Assembly: GCF_000430665.1 (NCBI RefSeq)
Contig: NZ_AUML01000022.1
Span: 29,799 to 93,798 of the forward strand
DNA: 64,000 nucleotides
DNA from: Aquimarina muelleri DSM 19832
GTDB lineage: Bacteria; Bacteroidota; Bacteroidia; Flavobacteriales; Flavobacteriaceae
Reading direction: 5' to 3'
Within the stretch, counting starts at the first letter, position 1, and every line of letters starts with the position of its first letter. Shown one piece after another: positions 41,378 through 50,482 of this stretch. A program made the position numbers and the translations under genes. Under the pieces are notes generated by a model. The model worked only from the letters and a program-made list of their open reading frames with translations, was not told the origin of the DNA and searched no databases.

Positions 41378-42076
41378 ATGAGTATACATATTGCCGCTAA
41401 AAAAGGAGAGATTGCAGAAACAGTATTACTCCCTGGGGATCCTATTCGAGCCAAATGGATTGCAGAAACTTTTTTTGATAATCCGATTTGTTATACCAAA
41501 ATTAGAGGAATGCTTGGCTATACCGGCAGCTATAAAGGTAAACCTGTATCTGTACAAGGAACAGGAATGGGAATCCCATCTGCTCTAATTTATTGTCATG
41601 AACTTATTAAGGATTATGATGCTAAAAATTTAATTAGAGTAGGTTCTGCGGGATCTTATCAAAAGGATATTAATCTAAGAGATATTGTTATAGCTATGGC
41701 AGCTTCTTCTACCTCTAACATTAATAATACCAGGTTTCTAAATTCAGATTATGCTCCTACAGCAAACTTTGAGCTGTTTATGAAAGCAATACAATATTCA
41801 AAAGATAATAACATCCCTATTAAAGCTGGGAATATTTTATCTTCAGATCAATTCTACGAAGATGATCCCTATTCCTATAAACAATGGGCAGAATTTGGTG
41901 TGCTTTGTGTAGAAATGGAAACCGCAGGATTATATACTATTGCGGCAAAATATAGTATTAAAGCTCTTTCTATTTTAACCATATCAGATTCGTTAGTTAC
42001 AAAAGAAAAAATATCTTCAAAAGAAAGAGAATCTTCCTTTAGTACAATGATCGAAATCGCCTTAGGAACTCTATAA
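41378..42076 (+). CDS. deoD: Purine-nucleoside phosphorylase DeoD
   Basis: A 232-residue trimeric/hexameric-type nucleoside phosphorylase. LPGDP at about 18-22 binds phosphate, RGMLGYTG follows, and VEMETAGLYTIAAK near 180 is the nucleoside-site signature. It cleaves purine (deoxy)nucleosides with phosphate; the sugar product feeds DeoC through a phosphomutase not seen here. It is separated from deoC by the leader repeat, which abuts its ATG. Confidence 0.94.
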   Translation: MSIHIAAKKGEIAETVLLPGDPIRAKWIAETFFDNPICYTKIRGMLGYTGSYKGKPVSVQGTGMGIPSALIYCHELIKDYDAKNLIRVGSAGSYQKDINLRDIVIAMAASSTSNINNTRFLNSDYAPTANFELFMKAIQYSKDNNIPIKAGNILSSDQFYEDDPYSYKQWAEFGVLCVEMETAGLYTIAAKYSIKALSILTISDSLVTKEKISSKERESSFSTMIEIALGTL

Positions 42077-42266
42077 TACGATTTACGGATGAGAATTGCG
42101 TATAAATAATTGCAAAGGTTTTTGGCTAGATTGATGAATCAAATTAAAGAATAGCCATAGCTATTGTTTCATTTTATGAAGAAAATATAGTAGAAAAAGA
42201 ATGCGATTATATACGAGATTTTTATTCGTAAATCGTATAAAAGGCACTTTCGATAATATAACATTA

Positions 42267-42310
42267 AAAACTTCACAAGGGTATTAAATTTAATACCCTT
42301 GTGAAGTTTT
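42267..42310. terminator. Perfect 44-bp palindrome, probable bidirectional terminator
   Basis: The sequence is a perfect inverted repeat with no spacer, centred between 42288 and 42289, with A4 at its left and T4 at its right edge. The core reads CTTCACAAGGGTATTAAA and its inverse. It lies between deoD (plus, ends 42076) and a stress-protein gene (minus, ends 42346). The rest of the 269-bp gap has no gene. Confidence 0.75.
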
Positions 42311-42345
42311 ACGGACATCTGTTTAACTTTGAAACACAGGTCTGG

Positions 42346-43185
42346 TTATATCTTAAATGTAATCACTGGTCTATTTGCATGATTTGCAATATCCTCTCCT
42401 ATACTTCCATTAAAGAAATGTGCCAACCCTCGTCGACCATGCGTAGGGATTGCTATACAATCTGCCTTTATCTTTTTACTATAATTAAAAACGCCACTTT
42501 CTACACTATAATCATTATAACTGACAACCTTGTCATACATTTCAAGACTTCCTTCATCTGCTTTAAAAAGAAATTCTTTTACTCTTTCTTCTATCTGGTC
42601 AGAGCTTCTAAATTGCTCTCCTGGTAGATTAACGTATAATAAGTGCATGTTAGCATTTAACGAGTTAAATAATTGTTTTGCATTGTGATATGCTCTAATA
42701 TTCTCAATCTTGAAATCACTAGCAAAAACTACCTTATCTATCGTAAAATCATCTACTGGGTTTTTTATTACTAACACAGGAATATCTGACGTTCGCACTA
42801 CTTTTTCTGTATTAGAACCTATAAATACCTCTTCTCTTAATCCACTAATCCCATGGGATCCCATAATAATAATATCTGCATCATTTTTATGAGCTACCTC
42901 ATTAATTTCGCTAAAAACCTTATAGTTCTGTACCGTTTCGGTAACCTGAATTCCTTTTAAATATTCTTTATCCAAAAAAGTATTAAACCTTTTTTCAGCA
43001 AGTCTCATATAATACATTGCTTCATTTGCTTCTTGACTTTCATCTTTTATTAATACAGCTTCGGATAACCCCAGCATATGCAATACTATAATTTCGGCTT
43101 TTTGTCTTTTAGCTAATATTGCAGCTGCTTGTAATGCATATTCTGAGTGTTCGGAAAAATCTATTGGTACAAGAATTTTTTTCAT
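42346..43185 (-). CDS. Universal stress protein, two-domain, copy 6
   Basis: A 279-residue tandem Usp protein, starting MKKILVPIDFSEHS. Domain 1 has GSHGISGLREEVFIGS, with ten rather than nine residues between the second and third Gly, so nucleotide binding is less sure. It differs more from copies 1-5 than they do from each other. An FNR-like promoter with a perfect -7 box lies at 43207-43249. Confidence 0.85.
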   Translation of the reverse strand: MKKILVPIDFSEHSEYALQAAAILAKRQKAEIIVLHMLGLSEAVLIKDESQEANEAMYYMRLAEKRFNTFLDKEYLKGIQVTETVQNYKVFSEINEVAHKNDADIIIMGSHGISGLREEVFIGSNTEKVVRTSDIPVLVIKNPVDDFTIDKVVFASDFKIENIRAYHNAKQLFNSLNANMHLLYVNLPGEQFRSSDQIEERVKEFLFKADEGSLEMYDKVVSYNDYSVESGVFNYSKKIKADCIAIPTHGRRGLAHFFNGSIGEDIANHANRPVITFKI

Positions 43186-43206
43186 GTTTAACTGTTTTTA
43201 TACTAT

Positions 43207-43249
43207 CAAAATTAGGAAATCTTAACGTCATTTAAAATGATAATTATCA
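43207..43249 (-). promoter_or_regulatory. FNR-like site and perfect -7 box for stress-protein copy 6
   Basis: A perfect TGATAATTATCA at 43238-43249 and TAATTTTG on the minus strand at 43214-43207; spacing 29.5 bp, predicted leader about 17 nt. No matching box is seen in the plus direction toward the acylphosphatase gene. Confidence 0.7.
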
Positions 43250-43315
43250 TATCTTACAGCCGCCTTATTATCCAAACAATTTTATTTATAGTATCTTTCT
43301 ATTTTAGAAAATAAT

Positions 43316-43588
43316 ATGTTGAAACATTATAAAATTACCATAACAGGAAAAGTACAGGGAGTATGGTATCGAAAAAACACCTTAAACAAAACAAAAGAAC
43401 TTAATATTAAAGGGTTTGTAAAAAACCTAGATAATGGAGATGTGTACATAGAGGCTGAAGGGCATGAAAATGAACTAAACACCTTATTAGATTGGTGTGC
43501 TAAAGGTCCTGAGTTTTCAAAAGTAGATACTGTTTGTTTTAAAGAAAGTGATTTGGAATATTTTGAACATTTTGAGATTTTACATTAG
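43316..43588 (+). CDS. acyP: Acylphosphatase
   Basis: A 90-residue enzyme that hydrolyses acyl phosphates. VQGVWYR places the catalytic Arg19, and Asn37 is in FVKNLDNGDV; the length is that of the family. It is a single-gene unit ending before a strong bidirectional terminator. Confidence 0.92.
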   Translation: MLKHYKITITGKVQGVWYRKNTLNKTKELNIKGFVKNLDNGDVYIEAEGHENELNTLLDWCAKGPEFSKVDTVCFKESDLEYFEHFEILH

Positions 43589-43723
43589 GATTTTTTATTG
43601 TAAGAATTACACATATTCGTATAAATCCTAACTTTAGTTTGATTTCATTTATACTTTGAATTTACCGTAACAAAACACCATCTTTTTTAACAATATTTTT
43701 ATCAAAAAAACTACTACTAAAAC

Positions 43724-43762
43724 AAAAAAGACTGCTTAAAAAATATTTAAGCAGTCTTTTTT
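43724..43762. terminator. Bidirectional terminator between acyP and pckA
   Basis: A 17-bp stem (arms 43724-43740 and 43746-43762) with a 5-nt loop, flanked by A6 and T6 within the arms. It can end acyP on the plus strand and pckA on the minus strand. Confidence 0.85.
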
Positions 43763-43795
43763 TAGTCTTTAAATATGTTGATAAAAGCCAAAAGC

Positions 43796-45352
43796 TTATT
43801 CAAACTTTTTGAAGTTTTCTTTAAAAGAGTTTACCAACTCTTGAGCTTTAGCATCATATGCTTCTTTGTCTACCCATGTATTTCTCGGATTAAGAATTTC
43901 TGAAGGTACATCAGAGCAACTTTCAGGGATATTTAAATCAAAATGCTTATCCACAACATAGGATACATCATCCAGCTTTCCATCAAGAGCTGCATTTATC
44001 ATTGCTCGTGTGTATGGCAATTTCATTCTACTCCCCGTACCATATTCTCCACCAGTCCAACCTGTATTTATAAGCCAAACTTTAGCTCCTGTCTTTTCAA
44101 TTTTATCCATTAACATATCTCCATATTCTTTAGGATGCAATGGCATAAAAGGAGCTCCAAAACAAGCAGAAAAATTAGGCAACGGTTTAGTAACACCTGC
44201 TTCTGTTCCTGCAACTTTAGCTGTATATCCACTAATAAAATGATACGAAGCCTGTTCTTTTGTTAATTTAGAAATAGGAGGCAACACACCAAAAGCATCG
44301 GCAGTAAGAAAAAATATATTGGTAACAGTTTTTCCTTTGCTTGGCACTTTAATGTTATCGATATAATCAATTGGATAACTAACCCTTGTGTTTTGAGTAA
44401 TACTAGAATCTGTATAATCTACAACACCGTCCTTATCCAAAACCACATTCTCTAACAATGCTCCTTTTTTTATAGCATTATAGATTTCTGGCTCTTTTTC
44501 TGAAGAAAGATCGATTACTTTAGCATAGCACCCTCCCTCAAAATTAAATACTGTATTTGCCTCGGTCCATGCATGTTCATCATCTCCTATTAATTTCCTT
44601 TTAGGATCTGTAGATAATGTAGTTTTTCCTGTTCCTGACAATCCAAAAAACAAAGCCGTATTACCATCTTCTCCTTCATTTGCAGAGCAATGCATAGGTA
44701 AACAGTTACGTTCGGTAGGAAGGATAAAGTTTAATGCTGAAAAAATACCTTTCTTGATTTCTCCTGTATATCCTGTTCCTCCAATTAGAGCTATCTTTTT
44801 TGAAAAATTAAGAATAGCAAAGTTATGTTGTCTTGTGCCATCCACTTCTGGATCTGCCATAAAACCAGGGGCATTAACAATCAGCCAATCCGGACTAAAA
44901 GACTCTAATTCGCTTGCTTCTGGTCTTAAAAACATATTATAAGCAAAGATGTTAGACCAAGGGTGCTCATTAATTACCCGTATATTTAATTTATATTCGG
45001 GATCAGCACATGCATAACTATCTCTTACAAAAATCTCTTTTCCAGAAAGGTACTTAGTTACTTTATCATATAATGCATCAAATGCTTTTTGATCAAAAGG
45101 AATATTAACTTTACCCCACCACACCTTATCTTCGGTGATAGAGTCTTTTACAATAAAACGATCCAGAGGAGAACGACCAGTAAATTCACCAGTGTTAATT
45201 GCCAACGCACCCGATTTTGTAATTTTCCCTTGTTTTTTTCGCAATACATCTTCCTGAAGATCCTCAGAGGATAATTGGTAGTGCATTGTAGCATTTTCAA
45301 TACCGTAGTGCTTTAACGAAAACGTTTTCGTAATTGGATACAGTGGTTTCAT
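43796..45352 (-). CDS. pckA: Phosphoenolpyruvate carboxykinase (ATP)
   Basis: A 518-residue enzyme converting oxaloacetate and ATP to phosphoenolpyruvate, CO2 and ADP, the gluconeogenic entry. GLSGTGKTTLS is the ATP-binding P-loop, GDDEHAW the metal-binding segment, and FTGRSPLDRFIV at the N-terminal half the oxaloacetate-site Arg region. Complete, and the usual length for the family. Confidence 0.96.
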   Translation of the reverse strand: MKPLYPITKTFSLKHYGIENATMHYQLSSEDLQEDVLRKKQGKITKSGALAINTGEFTGRSPLDRFIVKDSITEDKVWWGKVNIPFDQKAFDALYDKVTKYLSGKEIFVRDSYACADPEYKLNIRVINEHPWSNIFAYNMFLRPEASELESFSPDWLIVNAPGFMADPEVDGTRQHNFAILNFSKKIALIGGTGYTGEIKKGIFSALNFILPTERNCLPMHCSANEGEDGNTALFFGLSGTGKTTLSTDPKRKLIGDDEHAWTEANTVFNFEGGCYAKVIDLSSEKEPEIYNAIKKGALLENVVLDKDGVVDYTDSSITQNTRVSYPIDYIDNIKVPSKGKTVTNIFFLTADAFGVLPPISKLTKEQASYHFISGYTAKVAGTEAGVTKPLPNFSACFGAPFMPLHPKEYGDMLMDKIEKTGAKVWLINTGWTGGEYGTGSRMKLPYTRAMINAALDGKLDDVSYVVDKHFDLNIPESCSDVPSEILNPRNTWVDKEAYDAKAQELVNSFKENFKKFE

Positions 45353-45380
45353 AAAATATGTTGTGTTTGTTATGTATGTG

Positions 45381-45415
45381 CAAAATTATAAATAATAATT
45401 ACACTAACCGACAAA
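45381..45415 (-). promoter_or_regulatory. pckA promoter
   Basis: Minus strand: TTTG at 45415-45412, then 23 nt, then a perfect -7 box TAATTTTG at 45388-45381. The predicted leader is about 22 nt. No FNR-like site is present. Confidence 0.55.
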
Positions 45416-45419
45416 AAAT

Positions 45420-45818
45420 TCACTTAATCTTAACTAATGAAATTACAAATAATACCCATCCTATTATTAGCAGAAGCCCTCCTAAAGGAGTTATAAAACC
45501 TATACTTGACAATGAAACACCTAAAACCTCATCAATTACCAAAAGGTATATTGACCCTGAAAAAAGGGTTATTCCCCCTATAAAAAAGTAAAATATACGT
45601 TTTTTAACAACATCTTGTAAAACAGACATGTTTCCTAAAATAACAAGCACAATAGCGTGATACATTTGGTATCGTACTCCTGTAGTAAAAGAATCAACCC
45701 CCTCTGGGTCTACAAGTTTTTTTAGTCCATGAGCTCCAAAAGCACCTAAAATAACTGCCAATAAAGCCATAACAGCACCTGTAATCAAAATTGTTTTATT
45801 TATTGATATTTTATTCAT
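45420..45818 (-). CDS. DUF423-family membrane protein
   Basis: A 132-residue inner-membrane protein with four helices. The N-terminal GAVMALLAVILGAFGAHGL and the central GVRYQMYHAI are the hallmarks of the DUF423 (YwdK-like) family. Function of the family is unknown. It stands alone between pckA and the saccharopine-dehydrogenase-like gene, both transcribed away from its 3' or 5' side with short gaps. Confidence 0.85.
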   Translation of the reverse strand: MNKISINKTILITGAVMALLAVILGAFGAHGLKKLVDPEGVDSFTTGVRYQMYHAIVLVILGNMSVLQDVVKKRIFYFFIGGITLFSGSIYLLVIDEVLGVSLSSIGFITPLGGLLLIIGWVLFVISLVKIK

Positions 45819-45955
45819 AATTGACTATATAGGGTATTAAATTTTAATATTTAGACAAATTTTTAAAAGAATTATAATTAATCTCATAAAATAGAGAACC
45901 AAATCTTTATGGTATTTATTACATTCGTATCAAAGTTATCAAAATATTACAAGGT

Positions 45956-47326
45956 ATGCGAAAGATCTTAGTTATTGGTGCAGGAAAATCTACCGCCGTA
46001 TTAATTAAATATTTTCAGGATAAATCTATTTCCGAGAATTTACATATCACTATTGGTGATATTTCTATAGAAAGTGCTAAAAAACTGACTGGTGATCATC
46101 CTAATACTGAAGCAATAGCATTAGATGTTTTTGATAAAAACTCGAGAGAAAAAGCCATTCAAGCTGCTGACATTGTTGTTTCTATGCTTCCAGCTAGTTT
46201 TCATATCGAAGTAGCTAAAGACTGCCTAAGGTATGAAAAATGTATGGTTACCGCTTCATATGTTAGTCAAGAAATGCAAGAACTGGATGCAGAAGTTCGT
46301 AAAAAAGGTCTTGTGTTTATGAATGAGATAGGTGTAGATCCTGGCATTGATCACATGAGTGCTATGCACGTTATTGACCGAATAAGAAATCAAGGAGGAA
46401 AAATAATTTTATTTGAATCTTTTACTGGTGGTTTAGTTGCTCCAGAAAGCGACACTAATCTATGGAACTATAAATTTACTTGGAATCCACGTAATGTTGT
46501 AATAGCAGGACAGGGTGCCGCCGCAGAATTCTTACAAGAAGGCGCATATAAATATATCCCTTATCATAAGCTATTTAGAAGGACAGAGTTTTTGGAAGTT
46601 GAAGGATATGGTCGTTTTGAGGCTTATGCAAATCGAAATTCTTTAAAGTATAAAAAAATATATGGTTTAGATGATATTTTAACCCTATATCGAGGAACAA
46701 TTAGAAGAGTAGGATTCTCTAGAGCATGGAATACTTTTGTTCAATTAGGCATGACTGCAGATGATTACACTTTGATGAATTCTGAAAACATGAGTTACCG
46801 CGATTTCACTAATTCATTTTTAGCCTACTCCCCATCAGACTCTGTAGAACTCAAACTTCGCCATTATCTTAGGATTGACCAAGATGATATTATGTGGGAT
46901 AAACTATTAGAACTAGACCTTTTTAATCCAAACAAAAAAATAGGTATTCCTAATGCTACACCTGCACAAATTCTTCAGAAAATTTTAATGGATAAATGGA
47001 CTCTGGATAAAGAAGACAAAGACATGATCGTAATGTACCATAAGTTTGGGTATGAACTTGATGGTAAGCGTAAGCAAATTGATGCTACTATGGTTAGTAT
47101 TGGCGAAAATCAAACCTATACTGCTATGGCAAGAACCGTTGGATTACCAGTAGCAATAGCAGCTTTGCGTATCCTAAACAAGCAAATTACAGATCCAGGA
47201 GTACAAATACCAATTAAAGCAAAAGTATATACCCCTATACTTAAAGAGCTTGAAGAGTATGGCATTTTATTTCATGAAAAAGAATGTAACTACCTAGGTT
47301 ACAATCCAGATGGTGTAAAAGGATAA
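45956..47326 (+). CDS. Saccharopine dehydrogenase-like protein
   Basis: A 456-residue NAD(P)-dependent enzyme of the saccharopine dehydrogenase family. GAGKSTAV at residues 8-15 begins the Rossmann fold, followed by MLPASFHIEVAKDC and the NEIGVDPGIDHMSA segment typical of saccharopine reductases. It would act in lysine metabolism via saccharopine. An Lrp-type regulator gene follows 82 bp later, consistent with amino-acid control. Confidence 0.87.
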   Translation: MRKILVIGAGKSTAVLIKYFQDKSISENLHITIGDISIESAKKLTGDHPNTEAIALDVFDKNSREKAIQAADIVVSMLPASFHIEVAKDCLRYEKCMVTASYVSQEMQELDAEVRKKGLVFMNEIGVDPGIDHMSAMHVIDRIRNQGGKIILFESFTGGLVAPESDTNLWNYKFTWNPRNVVIAGQGAAAEFLQEGAYKYIPYHKLFRRTEFLEVEGYGRFEAYANRNSLKYKKIYGLDDILTLYRGTIRRVGFSRAWNTFVQLGMTADDYTLMNSENMSYRDFTNSFLAYSPSDSVELKLRHYLRIDQDDIMWDKLLELDLFNPNKKIGIPNATPAQILQKILMDKWTLDKEDKDMIVMYHKFGYELDGKRKQIDATMVSIGENQTYTAMARTVGLPVAIAALRILNKQITDPGVQIPIKAKVYTPILKELEEYGILFHEKECNYLGYNPDGVKG

Positions 47327-47408
47327 AAAAATATTTTTAATAATAAATTTCTTTTTTATTTCAGTCCTAAACCATTAATTGTATTTTTAATTATTAATTA
47401 TAATTTTC

Positions 47409-47879
47409 ATGAAAGGGCAAAGTAATAATATAAAAATTGATGGTATTGACAAAGAGATCTTACGTAATCTCATGGAAGATGCCAGAAGACCTATTTTAGA
47501 GATTGCCAGAAATATTGGAATATCAGGCGCTGCTATTCACCAAAGACTTCGTAAGCTAGAATCTTCTGGGCTTATTGCAGGATCTAAGTTTATTATTGAC
47601 CCAAAAGCATTAGGATATAAAACAATGGCATTTGTGGGAGTGTATTTAGACAAAGCAGTAAGTAATCCTATGGCAGTAAAACAACTAAAAGATATCCCCG
47701 AAGTAATAGAATGCCATTACACTACAGGAAACTGGTCTATCTTTATTAAAATACTTTGCAAAGACAACGAACATTTAATGAATGTTTTAAACAAAGGTAT
47801 TCAAGCAATTGAAGGAGTGTCCCGAACAGAAACTTTTATCTCTTTGGATCAACAAATAGACAGGCAAATTAAAATATAA
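47409..47879 (+). CDS. Lrp/AsnC-family transcription regulator
   Basis: A 156-residue regulator with an N-terminal winged helix (DKEILRNLMEDARRPILEIARNIGISGAAIHQRLRKLE pattern) and a C-terminal RAM domain ending in SLDQQI. Such proteins sense amino acids. It lies after the saccharopine-dehydrogenase-like gene and may regulate it or the alanine dehydrogenase nearby (inference). It is followed by a strong terminator. Confidence 0.9.
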   Translation: MKGQSNNIKIDGIDKEILRNLMEDARRPILEIARNIGISGAAIHQRLRKLESSGLIAGSKFIIDPKALGYKTMAFVGVYLDKAVSNPMAVKQLKDIPEVIECHYTTGNWSIFIKILCKDNEHLMNVLNKGIQAIEGVSRTETFISLDQQIDRQIKI

Positions 47880-47913
47880 CCCTAGCTTTTCATATCTAAA
47901 AAATTTACAAATA

Positions 47914-47947
47914 AAAACGGTTTACATTTTATTGTAAACCGTTTTTT
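47914..47947 (+). terminator. Terminator of the Lrp-type gene
   Basis: A 14-bp stem (47914-47927 and 47934-47947) with core CGGTTTACA and a 6-nt loop, with A and T runs at the outside, 34 bp after the stop codon. Confidence 0.82.
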
Positions 47948-47993
47948 ATAATATTATTTCCCTTGGGTTTCAAGAAAAATATTCATTTATTTT

Positions 47994-48686
47994 TTAATCC
48001 CTTCTTCCCATAAACATAGAAATAAAATACAATAATGTTGCCAAAGAGCCTAAAGCAGCTACCACATAAGTACGCGCAGCCCATTTCAAAGCATCTTTAG
48101 CCCCTGCATGTTCCTCTGTTGTAAGCATATTTTTATTCTCTAACCATGCCAACGCTCTGTTACTGGCATCATACTCTACTGGCAATGTTATAAACGCAAA
48201 TAATGTAGTGATTCCAAATAAAACAATCCCAACTAGAAAAAGAGTATTCCCTAAAATCATTCCTGATGCAGAAAGAACAAGCCCTCCCATAATTACAATA
48301 TTAGACAACTTACTAGCAATACCCACAGCTGGCACAATTTTAGACCTCATAGTTAACCAACTATATGCTGTAGCATGCTGTACCGCATGACCACACTCGT
48401 GCGCTGCTACCGCCGCAGCCGCAGCGTTTCTTTGACCATACACCCCTTCACTAAGGTTTACTGTTTTATTTGCAGGGTTATAATGATCTGTAAGCATACC
48501 AGGTGTAGAAACTACTTGCACGTCCTTTATACCATTATCTTGCAACATCTTATTTGCAATCTCCGCTCCACTCATTCCGTTTTGTAAACGGACATTAGAA
48601 TATTTCTTGAATTTACTTTTAAGTTTATTGCTAACAAAGGAGCTCACCAAGAATATGACCCCCGCAATAATATAATATCCCATCAT
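47994..48686 (-). CDS. Zinc metallopeptidase of the YugP-like family
   Basis: A 230-residue membrane metallopeptidase. An N-terminal helix (residues 4-20) precedes the zinc motif HECGH (His96, Glu97, His100), and two to three helices follow from about residue 120. The DUF2268/YugP-like family is membrane-bound and of unclear substrate. The start may be either of two adjacent ATG codons. It is the last minus-strand gene before the alanine dehydrogenase terminator. Confidence 0.85.
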   Translation of the reverse strand: MMGYYIIAGVIFLVSSFVSNKLKSKFKKYSNVRLQNGMSGAEIANKMLQDNGIKDVQVVSTPGMLTDHYNPANKTVNLSEGVYGQRNAAAAAVAAHECGHAVQHATAYSWLTMRSKIVPAVGIASKLSNIVIMGGLVLSASGMILGNTLFLVGIVLFGITTLFAFITLPVEYDASNRALAWLENKNMLTTEEHAGAKDALKWAARTYVVAALGSLATLLYFISMFMGRRD

Positions 48687-48779
48687 AACTATATACTTTT
48701 TTTACTTTGTTATACCTGTTTTACACCTATCATAAATCTATTATGACACTTAAAACACATTAAAGTTACTATTAAAATG

Positions 48780-48810
48780 CAAAAACCTCGCCATAATAGC
48801 GAGGTTTTTG
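48780..48810 (-). terminator. Terminator of the alanine dehydrogenase gene
   Basis: A 12-bp stem (48780-48791 and 48799-48810) with core AACCTCGC and a 7-nt loop, about 35 bp past the ald stop on the minus strand, with a T run inside the arm. Confidence 0.8.
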
Positions 48811-48844
48811 ATCAAATAAACTTGAGTTAGCCAATAAATCGAGT

Positions 48845-49960
48845 TTAATTCAAATATTCGTTAACATCTCTTAACGGAAGGTCAAAAGCCTCTGATATTG
48901 CTGGATATACAACATCCCCATTTATTACATTTAATCCTTTTTTAAGAGGTTCATTATCACTACATGCTTTTTTCCAGCCTTTATTTGCTAATTGAATAGC
49001 GTATGGCAAAGTGACATTAGTTAATGCCAAAGTTGACGTATAAGGTACTGCCCCAGGCATATTGGCTACAGAATAATGTACTACATCATCTATAATATAT
49101 ACAGGGTCTTGATGCGTGGTAGGTTTTGTCGTTTCAAAACATCCTCCCTGATCTACAGCTACATCTACTATTACTGTTCCTGCACGCATATCTTTAAGCA
49201 TATCGCGAGTAATTAATTTTGGTGCCTTAGCCCCAGGAATCAATACCCCCCCAATAATTAGATCCGAATCTTTTATATGTTTACGAATACTGTATTCATT
49301 AGAAAATTCTGTTTTTACATTAGCTGGCATTACATCATCTAAATATCGTAAACGTTTTACACTAATATCCAGAATAGTTACATCTGCTCCCATACCTGCT
49401 GCCATTTTAGCTGCTTGTGTACCTACAACACCACCACCAAGTACTAATACTTTTGCTGGCGCAACTCCCGGAACACCACCAAGAAGAATCCCTCTTCCTT
49501 TTAATGGTTTTTCTAAAAATTTAGCTCCTTGTTGTATAGACATACGACCAGCTACTTCACTCATTGGTGTTAGTAAAGGTAAACTACGATCTGGATCTTC
49601 TACTGTTTCATAAGAAACACATACAGAGCCACTTGCAATCATTGCATTAGTTAACTCTTCTCCTGATGCAAAGTGAAAATATGTAAATACTAACTGGTCT
49701 TTTTTGATCAATTTATATTCTGGTTCAATAGGTTCCTTAACCTTGATAATCATTTCGGCAGTACTATATACCTTTTCGATAGTAGGTAAAATCTTAGCAC
49801 CAGCTTTGATATACTCTTCATCTTCAAAACCACTTTGAAGACCTGCATCTTGCTGTATAAAAACAGTATGACCATGCTTAACGAGTTCCATTGTTCCAGC
49901 AGGGGTTACCCCCACTCTGTTCTCGTTATTTTTGATTTCTTTGGGAACACCAATTATCAT
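48845..49960 (-). CDS. ald: Alanine dehydrogenase
   Basis: A 371-residue NAD-dependent enzyme interconverting L-alanine and pyruvate plus ammonia. I set the start at the ATG at 49960 (MIIGVPKEIKNNENRVGV), the family N-terminus; an in-frame ATG at 50008 adds 16 odd residues. The NAD-binding segment VLVLGGGVVGTQAAKMAAGMGA and the QQGAKFLEKP substrate region are complete. Confidence 0.95.
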   Translation of the reverse strand: MIIGVPKEIKNNENRVGVTPAGTMELVKHGHTVFIQQDAGLQSGFEDEEYIKAGAKILPTIEKVYSTAEMIIKVKEPIEPEYKLIKKDQLVFTYFHFASGEELTNAMIASGSVCVSYETVEDPDRSLPLLTPMSEVAGRMSIQQGAKFLEKPLKGRGILLGGVPGVAPAKVLVLGGGVVGTQAAKMAAGMGADVTILDISVKRLRYLDDVMPANVKTEFSNEYSIRKHIKDSDLIIGGVLIPGAKAPKLITRDMLKDMRAGTVIVDVAVDQGGCFETTKPTTHQDPVYIIDDVVHYSVANMPGAVPYTSTLALTNVTLPYAIQLANKGWKKACSDNEPLKKGLNVINGDVVYPAISEAFDLPLRDVNEYLN

Positions 49961-50082
49961 ATCTATAATTTTTGTGTCGAAAATATATGTTTTTAAGAAA
50001 TAAAACAATAAAAGACGCGTAAAAATCTGTTATTAATAATTCTTGTTAATTCCTTAAAAATCTGTGGTTATGACAAAACATA

Positions 50083-50343
50083 TTATTTTTTGTACCGATA
50101 TTTAAAATAAACTAGTACAAACATTGACACTAAGGTAATGGTATTTGCAAAAATTATCGGTAAACTATAGATTAAAAGCCCGTAAATAAGCCACCCAAGC
50201 ATTCCAAATAACAAAGCAAATAGCATAGATGAAGATAAGCCTTCGGTAGATTTTGTTTTCCAGGTTTTATATACTTGTGGCAAAAACGCAATTGTAGTTA
50301 AAGTTGCTGCTACAAACCCAATTATTTCCACCAAATCTACCAT
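50083..50343 (-). CDS. SemiSWEET-type sugar transporter
   Basis: An 86-residue membrane protein with three helices and the PQ-loop motif LPQVYKTWKTKSTEGLS, the pattern of bacterial SemiSWEETs, which dimerise to pass sugars across the inner membrane. It lies between leuS and ald on the same strand, but a hairpin (50376-50394) separates it from leuS. Confidence 0.85.
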   Translation of the reverse strand: MVDLVEIIGFVAATLTTIAFLPQVYKTWKTKSTEGLSSSMLFALLFGMLGWLIYGLLIYSLPIIFANTITLVSMFVLVYFKYRYKK

Positions 50344-50375
50344 ATACTTATTTTTAAAACCTTGTTTAAAGATTT

Positions 50376-50394
50376 AAACCCTCATTGAGGGTTT
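50376..50394 (-). terminator. Probable leuS terminator
   Basis: AAACCCTCA at 50376-50384 and TGAGGGTTT at 50386-50394 form a near-perfect palindrome with a one-base spacer, about 90 bp after the leuS stop on the minus strand. Confidence 0.6.
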
Positions 50395-50482
50395 TTAATC
50401 TCCTGAGACTATGCTTATGAAAACAAAACAATTTTATAAGCATAGCCTATAAACTCTCTACTGGCTTATTAATTACTTAATA

